Made by a program: the position numbers and the translations under genes. Shown one piece after another: positions 52,101 through 63,490 of a stretch of DNA of 64,000 nt (positions are counted from its first letter, which is position 1; each line of letters begins with the position of its first letter). Source of the stretch: Mycobacterium stomatepiae (GTDB taxonomy: Bacteria; Actinomycetota; Actinomycetes; Mycobacteriales; Mycobacteriaceae); the NCBI RefSeq assembly GCF_010731715.1, contig NZ_AP022587.1:1798001-1862000 (forward strand), written 5' to 3'. A model generated the notes under the pieces. That model did not search any database and was not told the origin of the DNA. It saw only the letters and a program-made list of their open reading frames with translations.

Positions 52101-52676
52101 ATCACGGTCGACGAAGGGCTGGCGGCCATGCAGCAGCTGCTGTCGGTCGACCGGGCCCGCACCGGCGTCATCCACCTCGACGCCCGGCAGTGGTTCCAAT
52201 CCTTCCCCGCCGCGGGCGGTTCGTCGCTGTTCGCGAAGCTGCACGACTCGACCAAACTGGAGCGGCGTGGCGGCGGCGCGATCCGCGCCGAATTGGATGT
52301 CAGCGATCCCGCCGAGCGCCCGGATCGGCTGGCGGCCGCAATCGCCGACCAGATCCGCGCGGTGCTGCGCTCCACCGAACCGATCGCTCACGACCGGCCG
52401 ATGGAATCGCTCGGCCTCGACTCGCTGATGGCCCTCGAGCTGCGAAACAGGCTGGAGGCGAGCCTGGGCACCACGCTGCCGGCCGCCCTGGTGTGGGCAT
52501 ATCCGACGATCCACGACCTGGCCGGCGCCATGTGCGAACGTCTGGGCTACGAAACGGTGGCCGAACCCGGCCCCGAGCCGGACGCGGAAGACGAACTATC
52601 CGACGAGGAAATGGAATTGCTGTCCGACCTCGTCGCGGCGAGCGAGCTGGAGACGGCAACTGGGGGCAGTGAGTAA
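46168..52676 (+). pseudogene. ppsC: PpsC polyketide synthase, frameshifted and interrupted
   Basis: PpsC adds a fully reduced unit to phthiocerol; its domain order is KS-AT-DH-ER-KR-ACP. The KS is intact (Cys210 in DTACSSS). A one-base loss in GGG at 47787-47789 shifts the frame at the start of the AT, and the first reading ends at 48006. In the restored frame the AT active-site motif reads GHLMGE (TTG at 48129-48131), so the catalytic serine is gone. A TAG at 48945-48947 then stops the frame just before the DH domain. The remaining 1230 codons encode intact DH (GDHVIDDLCVLPG), ER (HSATGGVGLAA), KR and ACP (LGLDSLMALEL). ATG overlaps the previous stop (ATGA). Confidence 0.93.
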
Positions 52677-55600
52677 TGACAAGTCTTGCCGAACGCGCGG
52701 CACAGATGTCTCCCAAAGCGCGCGAGGTGCTCGCGCGTGAGCTGGTTCGCGCGGGAACGGCATTTCCGACCGACGTCGCCGAGCCGATAGCGGTCGTCGG
52801 GATCGGCTGCCGGTTGCCCGGGAATGTGACCGGGCCCGAGAGCTTCTGGCTGCTGCTCGTCGACGGCCGCGACGCCGTCGGCGAGGTGCCCGCCGATCGG
52901 TGGAACGGGGATGCGTTCTACGATCCCGATCCGCAGGCGCCGGGCCGGATGACGACCAAATGGGGCGGCTTCCTCGACGACGTCGCCGGGTTCGACGCCG
53001 ACTTCTTCGGCATCACCCCACGTGAAGCCGTCGCGATGGACCCGCAGCAGCGGATCCTGCTCGAGGTCGCCTGGGAAGCCCTCGAACACGCCGGGGTGGC
53101 GCCGGATTCGTTGAGCGGCAGTCGGACCGCCGCGATCATGGGTGTGTCGGCGTGGGACTACACGATTCTCAACCTCGAGCGCAACACCGAGATCGACGCC
53201 TACATGAGCACCGGTAATCCGCACAGCGCCGCGGTGGGCCGCATCTCGTACCTGCTGGGGCTGCGCGGCCCCGCCGTCGCGGTCGACACCGCGTGCTCGT
53301 CGTCGTTGGTGGCCATCCACCTGGCCTGCCAGAATCTGCGGCTGCGCGAAAGCGACGTCGCGCTCGCGGGCGGGGTGCACCTGTCCCTGTCGCCGTTCAC
53401 CAGCATCGCGCTGTCCAAGTGGTCGGCGCTCTCGCCGACCGGTCGGTGCAAGACCTTCGACGCCCTGGCCGACGGCTTCGTGCGCGGCGAAGGCTGCGGC
53501 GTGGTGGTGCTCAAGCGGTTGGCCGACGCCGTTCGCGACGGCGATCGGGTGCTGGGCGTGGTCCGCGGTTCGGCGATCAACTCCGACGGCCGGTCCAACG
53601 GCATGACCGCGCCGAATGCGGCCGCGCAGCGCGACGTGATCACCACCGCGCTGCGGATGGCAGACGCCACGGCCGACAGCGTGAATTACATCGAAACCCA
53701 CGGCACCGGAACGATTTTGGGCGATCCCATTGAATTCGAGGCGCTGGCGGCCACGTATGGCGGCGGCGACGGGCAATGCGCGCTGGGTTCGGTCAAGACC
53801 AACATCGGGCATCTGGAGGCCTCGGCCGGCGTCACCGGATTCATCAAGGCGGTCCTGTCGGTGAATCGCGGATTCATTCCGCGCAACTTGCACTTCAACC
53901 GATGGAACCCGGCCATCGACGCGTCGGCGACGCGACTGTTCGTGCCGACCGAGGGCACCGCGTGGCCCACCGACGGCCTCCGCCGGGCCGCGGTGTCGTC
54001 GTTCGGACTCAGCGGCACCAACGCACACGTGGTGGTCGAGCAACCATCGGCCTCGCCCGCACCGGCCTCGGTCGAGCCGGTGGTGTCCACGTTGGTGGTG
54101 TCGGGCAAGACGCTACAGCGGCTGGCGTCGACGGCCGCGACGCTGGCCGACTGGATCGCCGGTCCCGGAGCCGCGACACCGCTCGTCGACGTCGCGCACA
54201 CCGTGAATCATCGGCGCGCCCGGCACAATTGGGTGGGCACCGTCGTCGCGCGCGATCGCGAAGCCGCCGTGGCGGGTCTGCGGGCATTGTCCACCGGCAC
54301 GCCGGCCCCGGGTGTGGTGGCGCCGGCGGAAGTCATTACCAAGGCCGGCCACGGATCCGGCACGGTGTTCGTCTACTCCGGCCAGGGCGCACAGTGGGCC
54401 GGCATGGGCCGCCGGCTGTTGGCCGACGAACCCGCCTTCGCCGCCGCCATCGCCGAACTGGAGCCCGAATTCGTCGCACAGACCGGCTTCTCGCTGCGCC
54501 AGACGCTGGCCGACGGTAGCCCGGTCACCGGCATCGACAAGGTTCAGCCGCTGCTGGTGGCCATCCAGCTGGCGCTGACCGCGCTGTGGCGCCATCACGG
54601 CGTGGTACCCGACGCGGTGATCGGGCACTCGATGGGCGAAGTGTCCGCCGCGGTGGTGTCCGGTGCGCTGACCCCCGCCGAGGGGTTGCGGGTGATCGCC
54701 ACCCGCTCAAGGCTGATGGCGCAGTTGTCCGGCCAGGGCGCGATGGCTTTGCTCGAACTCGACGCCCTCGCGGTCGAAGCGCTGATCGCCGATCACCCGG
54801 ACGTCACGCTCGCCGTGCACGCGTCACCGCGCCAGTCGGTGATCGCGGGCCCACCCGACCAGGTGGACGCGGTTATCGCGGCGGTCGCCGCCCGCAACCT
54901 GCTGGCCCGGCGCGTCGAGGTCGACGTGGCATCCCATCACCCGATCATCGACCCGGTGCTGCCGCAATTGCGCTCGGCGCTAGCCAATTTGGTGCCCAAG
55001 CCATTCACCATCCCGATGATCAGCACCGCCAGCGAGGATCGTGCACCCGTGCTCGACGCCGACTACTGGGCGGCCAATCTGCGCAACCCGGTGCGTTTCC
55101 ACCAGGCCATCACTGCGGCCCATCGGGACGCCGACGCGCCCTACCACACGTTCATCGAGATCAGCCCGCACCCGTTGCTGACGCATGCGATCAACGACAC
55201 CCTGGGTGAAGCCAACGCACGCACCCTCGGCACCTTGACGCGCGACACCGACGACACGGTGACGTTTCACGCCCAGCTCGCCGCGCAGCTCGTCTCCAAG
55301 CCGAACACGGCGACCAACAACGCCGACGGTCGGCTGGCCGACATCCCGGTAACGCCCTGGGAACACACGCATTACTGGATCGCCGACCGCTCGGCGGTAT
55401 CGAACTCCGTCGCCACCCACCCGTTGCTCGGCACGCACATCGAGGTGCCGTCCAGCCGCGACCACGTCTGGCAGGCCGACGTCGGTACCGACGTGTCGCC
55501 CTGGCTCGCCGACCACAAGGTGTTCGGACAGGCGACCATGCCCGGCGCGGGATTCACCGAAATCGCTTTGGCCGCAGCCAGTGAGGCGTTGGGCGTGCCG

Positions 55601-58081
55601 GTCCAGGCGGTGTCGCTCAACCAGCTCGAGGTCGAGCAGATGCTGACCCTCAACGACCACACCCAGTTGACCACCCAGTTGATGCGGGGTGTCGACGACA
55701 AGATCCGGATCGAAATCTATTCCCGCTCATCCGGTAACGGCTGGACCCGGCACGCCACGGCCAAGGCCGAACTACGCACGCCGGAAACCACTTTCGAACA
55801 ACCCGCACCTACCGGCGGCAACGACGAGACGGCGGTCAGTCCGGCCGAGGTGTACACGGCGCTGCGGCAGGCCGGTCAATTCCACGGTCCCGCCTTCGCC
55901 GCGCTGACGGCAGTGCGCCGACTGCCCGGCGGTGCGGTCGAAACCGAGATCGTTCTTCCCGACGAGTCACCGTGGCATCCCGACTTCCGGCTGCACCCGG
56001 TCATCCTGGACGCGGCCCTGCAGAGTCTGGCGGCCGCGATCCCCGACGACGAACTCGCCGGATCCGCCGAGGCCAGCTATCTCCCGGGCTCCTTCGAGTC
56101 GGTGCGGGTGTACCGCAATCCCGGTCGGCGGGCCCGTTGCCGGGCTCAGCTGTCCGGCCTCGACGAAGGCGGCGCGGGAAAGCTCGGCAGAATCGTGTTG
56201 ACCGACGACACCGGGGCCGTCGCGGCGGAGATCAACGACATCTACGTGCGCCGGGTCGAACGGCGCAGCGTACCACTTCCCTTGTCGCAGAAGGTGTTCG
56301 ACACCACCTGGGTGCCCCGGCCCGTCGTTGCCGGGCCGGCCGACGTCCCGGGCAGCTGGCTGGTGCTCACCGAGGGGCAACCACCCGAGGCCGCCGCGTT
56401 CATCGAGGGATGGCGGTCACCGGCGCACCGCGTCGTCACCGCCGACCTGCAGGACGAATCGGCGGTGCTCGCCGCGTTCGCCGACACCGCGGGCGATCCC
56501 GAACGTCCGCCCGTCGGCGTGGTGGTGTTCGTCGCGGCCAACCCCGAATTGACCAGGGACGCCATCGTGGCGGCGCGCGAAACGGTGTGGGCCGTCTCGA
56601 CCGTCGTGCGGGCGATCATCGGCGGCTGGCACGGCCAGCCGCCGCGGCTGTGGCTGGTGTCCGGCGGCGGCCTCCCCGTCGGTGACGAAGCCGGTCGGCC
56701 GGGGATCGGCGCGCTCAAGGGCCTGGTGCGGGTGCTGGCCTAGGAGCATCCCGAATTGCGCACCACCCTGGTCGATCTCGATCTCGCCTGCGGCCCCGTC
56801 GCCGCGCTGACCGCCGAGCTCGAATCGGCGGCGACCGGCTCGATCGACGACGTGGTCGCCTGGCGGGGTGAGCAGCGCTACGCCGAGCGGCTGTCGCGTG
56901 CGACGCTCGACCAGCCCACCGGCGGCGACGTGGTCCGCTCCGGCGCGTCCTACATCATCACCGGCGGCCTGGGCGGTCTCGGCCTGGTGTTCGCACGCTG
57001 GCTGGCCGATAGCGGCGCGGGCCGCATCGTCCTCAACGGCCGCAGCGAGCCCTCGGACGAACAGCGCGCGGTGCTGGCCGAGCTCGAGCGCACGACCGAG
57101 ATCTCGGTGGTCTCCGGCGATCTCGCGGTCGACGGCGTGGCGGAGCAGTTGGTGGCCGCGGCCGGTGAGTCGACGCTGCGCGGCATCCTGCACGCGGCCG
57201 CGGTGCTCGACGACAGCCTGGTGTTCTCGATGACCAAGGACAGCATGGAGCGCGTCTGGGCGCCCAAGGCCTTCGGAGCCCTGCGGCTGCACGAGGCCAG
57301 CCTCGGCTGCGAATTGGATTGGTGGCTCGGGTTTTCCTCCACCTCGTCGCTGTTGGGCGGTCCGGGGCAGGCCTCGTATGCCTGCGCGAGCGCCTGGCTG
57401 GACGCGCTGGTCGACTGGCGCCGGGCATCGGGTCTGCCTGCGGCGGTGATCAACTGGGGCCCGTGGGCCGAGGTCGGCCTGGCCCGCACCCTGACCGGTG
57501 GGCCGCTGGATCCGATCACCCCGGCCGAGGGGGTCGCGGCGCTGGAGCCATTGCTCGCCACCCGTCGCGGCCACACCGGTGTCGCCCGGTTGCGCGCCGA
57601 CCGGGCGCTGATCGCCTTCCCCGAGATTCGCAACCTCGGCTACTTCACCAGCGTCGTCGAGGAACTCGAGGCGGCCGGTGACGGCGGCAACTGGGCTGGA
57701 CCCGAGGCGCTGAGCGGGCTCGATCCCGCCGAGGCGCAATCGGCGATCGCCGACCGGTTGCACGCCCGCATCGCCGCGGTGATGGGCTACGCGGAACGAT
57801 CAGCTGTCGACGCGGACCTGCCACTGGTCGAACTGGGCATGGATTCCCTGATGGCGGTACGTATCCGCAACTCCGCGCGCGCGGATTTCGGTGCCGAACC
57901 GCCGGTGGCGCTGCTGCTGCAGGGCGCGACGCTCAACGATCTCACGGCCGAGCTGCTGCGCCAGCTCGGGCCTACCGGTGACGCGCAAACACACCAGCAA
58001 GACGGTGCTGTTCGCGACCGGGCACAGCAGCGCGCGGCGGCGCGCCAACAAGCCGCACAGCGGCGGAAGCGAGGACGCTAG
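52676..58081 (+). pseudogene. ppsD: PpsD polyketide synthase, interrupted by TAG
   Basis: PpsD has the order KS-AT-DH-KR-ACP. KS Cys207, AT Ser652 in GHSMGE and DH (ADHKVFGQATMPG) are normal. Codon 1356 is TAG (56741-56743), in the segment normally read RVLAFEHP. The same frame then continues without further stops through KR (ITGGLGGLGLVF) and ACP (LGMDSLMAVRI) to 58081. The protein, if made, would lack KR and ACP. Total length of 1802 codons agrees with the M. tuberculosis protein (1827 aa). The start ATG overlaps the ppsC stop by one base (TAATG). Confidence 0.93.
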
Positions 58082-58083
58082 CA

Positions 58084-61000
58084 ATGAGCACGAACGCGGA
58101 GTCTTTCTCAGAGACTTTGCCGGACAACGCGATCGCGGTGATCGGCATGGCCGGTAGATTCCCGGGCGCCAACAACGTCTCGGATTTCTGGGACAACCTT
58201 GCCCGCGGCGAAGAGTCGATCGTCACACTGTCCGAGCAAGACCTCCGGGCCGCCGGCGTCGGCGACGAGGTGCTGGCCAATCCCGGGTACGTGCGGCGTG
58301 CGCCGCTGGTCGACGGGTTCGACGAGTTCGACGCCGAGTTCTTCGGGTTCCCGCCGCAGCTCGCCCGCAAGCTGGACCCGCAACACCGGTTGTTCCTGCA
58401 GTGCGCATGGCATGCGTTCGAGGACGCCGGCTGCGACCCCGCGCGGTTCGACGGCGCGATCGGCGTGTACGGAACCAGCTCGCCCAGTGGTTATCTGATG
58501 CACAACCTGGCATCGCACCACGGCGGCGGCGCCTTTATGGCGACCGGACTCGACTTCGAACAGTTCAACCTGTTCCTGCAGAACGACAAGGACTTCCTGG
58601 CAACCCGGGTCTCGCATCAATTCGACCTACGCGGGCCGAGCATCTCGGTGCAAACCGCGTGCTCGTCATCGCTGGTCGCCATCCATCTGGCCTGCCAGAG
58701 CCTGCTGTCCGGCGAATGCGATATGGCGCTCGCCGGCGGGTCGTCGCTGGCCATCCCGCACCGGGTCGGTTACTGGAACTCGCCGGGGGCGATGGTGTCG
58801 GCGGCCGGTCACTGCCGACCGTTCGACGTGCGGGCCGACGGCACGGTTTTCGGCAGCGGGGTCGGGATCGTGGCACTCAAACCGTTGCAGGCCGCCATCG
58901 ATGCCGGCGACCGGATCCACGCCGTCATCCGCGGGTCGGCGATCAACAACGACGGATCCATGAAGATGGGTTACGCCGCGCCGAATCCGGCCGCACAGGC
59001 CGACGTCATCGCCGAGGCCCATGCGGTGTCCGGTATCGACGCCTCGACGATCAGTTACGTCGAGACACACGGAACCGGCACCGCGTTGGGCGATCCGATC
59101 GAAGTCCAGGGCCTCAAAGCCGCATTCGCCGTGTCCGAGACACCGCGGCCCGGACCATGTGTCCTGGGGTCGGTCAAGTCGAACATCGGCCACCTGGAAG
59201 TAGCGGCCGGCGTGGTGAGTCTGATCAAGGCGATTCTGTGCCTCAAGCACAAGGCGATCCCCGGGACCCTGCACTTCACCAGTCCCAACCCGGAACTGCA
59301 CCTCGAAGAAACTCCGTTCACCGTGCAACGCGAATACGGCCCGTGGGAATGGGACGGTGTGCGCAGGGCCGGTGTCAGTTCGTTCGGGGTGGGGGGCACC
59401 AACGTCCACGTCGTCTTAGAAGAAGCACCGACAGAAGCGCCGGTTGCGGCCGCCGATCGCCCCCAGGTGCTGCTGCTGTCCGCGCGAACCACTGCGGCAC
59501 TTGAGGACTCGCGTACGGCCCTGGCCGCGACGCTGGAGAGTCCGGACGGCCCGGGCCTGGCGGAGGCGGCGTTCACCCTCGCCGGTCGTCGCAAGCATGC
59601 CATCGCGATGGCGGCCGTGGTCCACGACCGTGAGCACGCCGCGAAGGTGTTGCGGGCCGCCGAGCACGACAATGTTTTCGTCGGGGACTTCGTCGGCCAC
59701 GGCGAGACCGGCGAATCGGCCTCCGACCGAGTCGTTTTCATGTTCCCCGGGCAGGGGGCTCAGCACGTCGGGATGGCCCGCGGGCTCTACGACACCGAGC
59801 CCGTGTTCGCCGAACACTTCGACACCTGCGTCGCGGGATTCCGCGACGAGATGGGCATCGACTTGCGCGCCGAGATATTCGGCGACGTTACAACGGATTT
59901 GGAGCGCATCGACCGTTCCCAGCCCGCGCTGTTCACGGTGGAATACGCGCTTGCGAAGCTGGTCGACACCTTTGGCGTGCGTGCTGGCGCCTACATCGGA
60001 TACAGCACCGGCGAGTACATCGCGGCCACCCTGGCCGGAGTATTCGACCTCGAGACGGCGATCAAGACGGTGGCCCTGCGTGCCCGTCTGATGCACGAAT
60101 CACCGCCGGGCTCAATGGTCGCCGTGGCGCTGGGTCCCGACGACATCGCCGAGTACCTCGCCCCCGGGGTCGACCTCTCCGCGGTCAACGATCCCGGCAA
60201 CTGCGTCGTCGCCGGGCCGAATGACCGGATCCGCGCGTTCACCCAACGGCTTCGGCAGGGCGGGATCACCGCTCGGCGGGTCCGCGCCACCCACGCATTC
60301 CACTCCAGCGCAATGGATCCCATGGCGGCACAGTTCCAGGGATTCCTCTCCGGTGTCGACCTTCGCCGCCCGAACACGCCGCTGCTGTCCAATCTGACCG
60401 GGACCTGGATGACCGACGAGCAGGCCACCGACCCGGCCAGCTGGGCACGCCAGATCAGCGCGACAATCAGGTTCGCCGACGAACTCGACGCGCTGCTGAC
60501 CGATCCGGACCGGGTCCTGGTCGAGATGGGCCCGGGCGGCAGCCTGACCGGCTCGGCGATCCGGCACCCCAAGTGGTCGAGCAGGCACCTCGCCGTGCGA
60601 CTGATGCGTCACCCCGTGCAGAACACCGACGACCGCGACGCCTTCCTGCTCGGCCTCGGCCAGCTGTGGGCGGCCGACGTGACGGTGGACTGGTCACCGA
60701 TCACTGGGCCCGTGCCCGGCATTGTCAGCTTGCCTGGTTATCCCTTTGCGCGCGACCGGCATTGGGTCGACCCGAAACCTCTCGCGTGGACCGAGGCGCC
60801 CGCGCAGACCAACGGCTCGTCCACCAACGGCGCCGCCGTTGCCCCGGCGCCGGTCAACGGTCAGTCGGCCACCGAAGCGACGCTGCATCGCATCTGGATG
60901 CAGTGCCTGGGTGTTACCTCGCTCGACCGGAACGCCAATTTCTTTGATCTGGGCGGGGATTCGCTGATCGCGATCGGCATCTCGACCAGTGCCAACAACT

Positions 61001-62490
61001 CCGGGCTAACCGTCACCCCGCAGCATCTCTACGAACACCCGACGTTGGCCGGCCTGGCCGCAGCGCTGGACGCCGAGTTCACCGGCGCCGGGCTGACGAC
61101 ACCGCCGGACGCCGAGGCGTATTCACCGGTGCCCGCGAATATCGCCGGTTTCCTCGAACACGGTGTGCAGGAAGCCAATCGCTGGCGGGTCCCGCTGATC
61201 TTCGCACTCGCCCCCAGCGTCGGGATCGAGGACGTGCGCGCCGTGCTCACCGCGTTGGCGAACCACCATGACGCGTTGCGCCTCGAGCTCGTCGACCGCG
61301 CGGGCACCTGGGAGCAGCACATCGGCGCACCAAGGGAATTCGCGCACCTGTCGTCGCGAACCCTGCCCGACGACCTGGCAGACGAGCGGGCGGCGGTACT
61401 GGACCTGGTGGCCGAGCTGGCCGCCACGGACGACCTGACCGCTCCGTTCACCGCGACCCACATCACCGGTGGCCACGACGGTTCCTATCTGGTGCTGTCC
61501 GCTCACGAGATGATCGCGGACATCGCCTCCCGCGAAGTCCTGCTGACTGACCTGTTCACCGCCTTGTCCCAGCACCTTGCCGGCGAAGACATCCTGCTGC
61601 CCCCGACCAGCGCCGGCTGGCGCGATTGGTCGCTGCGGACCGGTACTCTGGCGACGCATCCGGCGGTGGTGGACACCCGCGACTTCTGGCTGCAGAGCTT
61701 GACCACGGCGACGGTGCAGCTGGGCGATCCCACGATCACCGAGCGGCCGCGCGCCGGCGACCTGCGGAGGCTGCCGTCGACGCTGAACAACGCGGAGACA
61801 GCCGAAGTCGACGATGCCCGCCGCAGGCTCGGGGTGTCGATCGAAGAGGTTCTGCTGGCGGCGTTGGGCCGCACGATCGCCCACACGGTCGGCGAGGGTG
61901 TGGTTTCGGTCGACCTGGAGGGCAACGGCCGTTCGGTGCTGAGGCCGGACGTCGACCTGCGCAGAACCATCGGCCGGTTCACCACGATCTATCCGGCCGC
62001 GCTGCGCTGCACGAAGACGGGGGATGCGACCGGGCTGCTGGCAGGCGTGAGCGAGAGCCTGAAATCGGTACCGCATTTCGGCGTCGGATACGGACTGCTT
62101 CGCTACGTCTATGCGCCCACCGCGCGCACGCTGGCCGCCGCGGGCGGCTCGGACATCCACCTGCGCTTCGTCGGCACGGTTCCGGAGCCGCCCCCGCTGG
62201 ACGCGCCGCTCCAATTCGATTCCGATGCGGCCCTGCCGGTGCGGGATCCGATTCCGGGCCTGGGTCATGCGATCGAACTTCGGGTGTACCGGTATTCCGG
62301 GGCGCTACATCTGGATTGGTGGTACGACACCCGCCGCGTCCCGCTGCAGCGGGCACAAGCACTCGTCGAGCGATTCCCGATCGCATTGCGGGCCCTGCTG
62401 TCCGACGCTGTCGACGCCATCCCCGACGACGCCGAGACGGGCTCACAACCCGTCGAGCTGGCGCTGGTGGACTTGTCGTCGTTTGACTGA
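58084..62490 (+). CDS. ppsE: PpsE polyketide synthase, intact
   Basis: PpsE performs the last extension, with methylmalonyl-CoA, of phthiocerol and carries a C-terminal condensation-like domain thought to aid release. The 1468-residue frame has KS with Cys193, AT with Ser641 in GYSTGEY, ACP with Ser960 in LGGDSLIA and a C-terminal domain with the acyltransferase-like SAHEMIAD segment. The length matches the M. tuberculosis protein (1488 aa). No stop or shift is visible. It starts two bases after ppsD. Confidence 0.94.
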   Translation: MSTNAESFSETLPDNAIAVIGMAGRFPGANNVSDFWDNLARGEESIVTLSEQDLRAAGVGDEVLANPGYVRRAPLVDGFDEFDAEFFGFPPQLARKLDPQHRLFLQCAWHAFEDAGCDPARFDGAIGVYGTSSPSGYLMHNLASHHGGGAFMATGLDFEQFNLFLQNDKDFLATRVSHQFDLRGPSISVQTACSSSLVAIHLACQSLLSGECDMALAGGSSLAIPHRVGYWNSPGAMVSAAGHCRPFDVRADGTVFGSGVGIVALKPLQAAIDAGDRIHAVIRGSAINNDGSMKMGYAAPNPAAQADVIAEAHAVSGIDASTISYVETHGTGTALGDPIEVQGLKAAFAVSETPRPGPCVLGSVKSNIGHLEVAAGVVSLIKAILCLKHKAIPGTLHFTSPNPELHLEETPFTVQREYGPWEWDGVRRAGVSSFGVGGTNVHVVLEEAPTEAPVAAADRPQVLLLSARTTAALEDSRTALAATLESPDGPGLAEAAFTLAGRRKHAIAMAAVVHDREHAAKVLRAAEHDNVFVGDFVGHGETGESASDRVVFMFPGQGAQHVGMARGLYDTEPVFAEHFDTCVAGFRDEMGIDLRAEIFGDVTTDLERIDRSQPALFTVEYALAKLVDTFGVRAGAYIGYSTGEYIAATLAGVFDLETAIKTVALRARLMHESPPGSMVAVALGPDDIAEYLAPGVDLSAVNDPGNCVVAGPNDRIRAFTQRLRQGGITARRVRATHAFHSSAMDPMAAQFQGFLSGVDLRRPNTPLLSNLTGTWMTDEQATDPASWARQISATIRFADELDALLTDPDRVLVEMGPGGSLTGSAIRHPKWSSRHLAVRLMRHPVQNTDDRDAFLLGLGQLWAADVTVDWSPITGPVPGIVSLPGYPFARDRHWVDPKPLAWTEAPAQTNGSSTNGAAVAPAPVNGQSATEATLHRIWMQCLGVTSLDRNANFFDLGGDSLIAIGISTSANNSGLTVTPQHLYEHPTLAGLAAALDAEFTGAGLTTPPDAEAYSPVPANIAGFLEHGVQEANRWRVPLIFALAPSVGIEDVRAVLTALANHHDALRLELVDRAGTWEQHIGAPREFAHLSSRTLPDDLADERAAVLDLVAELAATDDLTAPFTATHITGGHDGSYLVLSAHEMIADIASREVLLTDLFTALSQHLAGEDILLPPTSAGWRDWSLRTGTLATHPAVVDTRDFWLQSLTTATVQLGDPTITERPRAGDLRRLPSTLNNAETAEVDDARRRLGVSIEEVLLAALGRTIAHTVGEGVVSVDLEGNGRSVLRPDVDLRRTIGRFTTIYPAALRCTKTGDATGLLAGVSESLKSVPHFGVGYGLLRYVYAPTARTLAAAGGSDIHLRFVGTVPEPPPLDAPLQFDSDAALPVRDPIPGLGHAIELRVYRYSGALHLDWWYDTRRVPLQRAQALVERFPIALRALLSDAVDAIPDDAETGSQPVELALVDLSSFD

Positions 62491-62500
62491 GGGGAACTCA

Positions 62501-63490
62501 ATGAGCAACGCACAGCAGGGCTTTGACAAGGCCGTCATCGTCGACAAGGTGCGCAAAACCTTCGGCGATTTCGTGGCCCTGCACGAGGTCAGCTTCGAGG
62601 TGGGCCGTGGCGAGGTACTGGGCCTGCTCGGGCCCAACGGGGCGGGCAAGACCACGCTGGTCGACATATTGTCGACCCTGAGCCGCCCGGACGAGGGCCG
62701 CGCGCTGGTGGCCGGCTACGACGTAATGTCCGAGCCGGCCGGCGTGCGCCGGTCGATCATGCTCACCGGACAGCAGGTGGCGATCGACGACACCTTGACG
62801 GGTCTGGAAAACCTGTTCATGTTCGGTCGTCTGTACGGGCTGAAGAAGTCCGCCGCGCGCAGCCGGGCCGCCGAACTCATCGAGGAATTCGATCTGGTCT
62901 ATGCCGGCGATCGGCGGGTCAAGACGTACTCGGGCGGGATGCGCCGACGCATCGACATCGCGTGTGGTCTGGTGGTGCCCCCCCAGGTGGTGTTCTTGGA
63001 CGAGCCGACCACCGGCCTGGATCCGCGTAGCAGGCAAGGCATTTGGGATCTGGTCGGCAATTTCAAGGATCGCGGCATCGCGACGCTGTTGACCACCCAA
63101 TACCTCGAGGAAGCCGACGCGCTTGCCGATCGGATCATCGTGATCGACCACGGTCGGATCATCGCCGAGGGCACGGCCGACGAGCTCAAGGCACGCACGG
63201 GCGGCAGTTATCTCGAGATCGTTCCGCGGGATCTGCACGATCTGCCGGTGATCGCCGAGATCCTGGCCTCACTGATGCGGGAAGAGAAACGGGTGGCCCT
63301 GACCACCGAGTCCGACCGGATCGCGATGCCGGCCCCGGACGGCGCCAACACGCTTGTCGAGGCCGTGGGAAGACTCGCCGCTGCCAATATCGCCGTTGCC
63401 GACGTTGCGCTGCGCCGCCCGTCGTTAGACGACGTATTCCTGGCGTTGACAAAGGATCCAGCCCATTCCATCGCCGAGGCGGTCAGGTGA
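62501..63490 (+). CDS. drrA: PDIM ABC exporter ATPase DrrA
   Basis: DrrA is the ATP-binding subunit of DrrABC, which helps export PDIM with MmpL7. The 329-residue protein has Walker A GPNGAGKTT, the signature YSGGMRRRIDIAC, Walker B VVFLDEPTTGLD and the switch TTQYLEEAD. The H-loop reads Gln, as is usual for the daunorubicin-resistance type. A C-terminal regulatory extension follows. GAGGGG lies ahead of the ATG. It lies 10 bases after ppsE. Confidence 0.95.
   Translation: MSNAQQGFDKAVIVDKVRKTFGDFVALHEVSFEVGRGEVLGLLGPNGAGKTTLVDILSTLSRPDEGRALVAGYDVMSEPAGVRRSIMLTGQQVAIDDTLTGLENLFMFGRLYGLKKSAARSRAAELIEEFDLVYAGDRRVKTYSGGMRRRIDIACGLVVPPQVVFLDEPTTGLDPRSRQGIWDLVGNFKDRGIATLLTTQYLEEADALADRIIVIDHGRIIAEGTADELKARTGGSYLEIVPRDLHDLPVIAEILASLMREEKRVALTTESDRIAMPAPDGANTLVEAVGRLAAANIAVADVALRRPSLDDVFLALTKDPAHSIAEAVR

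Noticed and set aside
41408..58081. The repeated KS-AT stretches taken as mobile elements or long repeats
   Set aside because: They are homologous catalytic domains of neighbouring PKS modules, not transposable units.
46168..58081. Explaining all pps lesions as sequencing errors
   Set aside because: Indels in short runs could be errors, but two TAG substitutions, a serine-to-leucine active-site change and two large deletions in one locus are not a typical error pattern.
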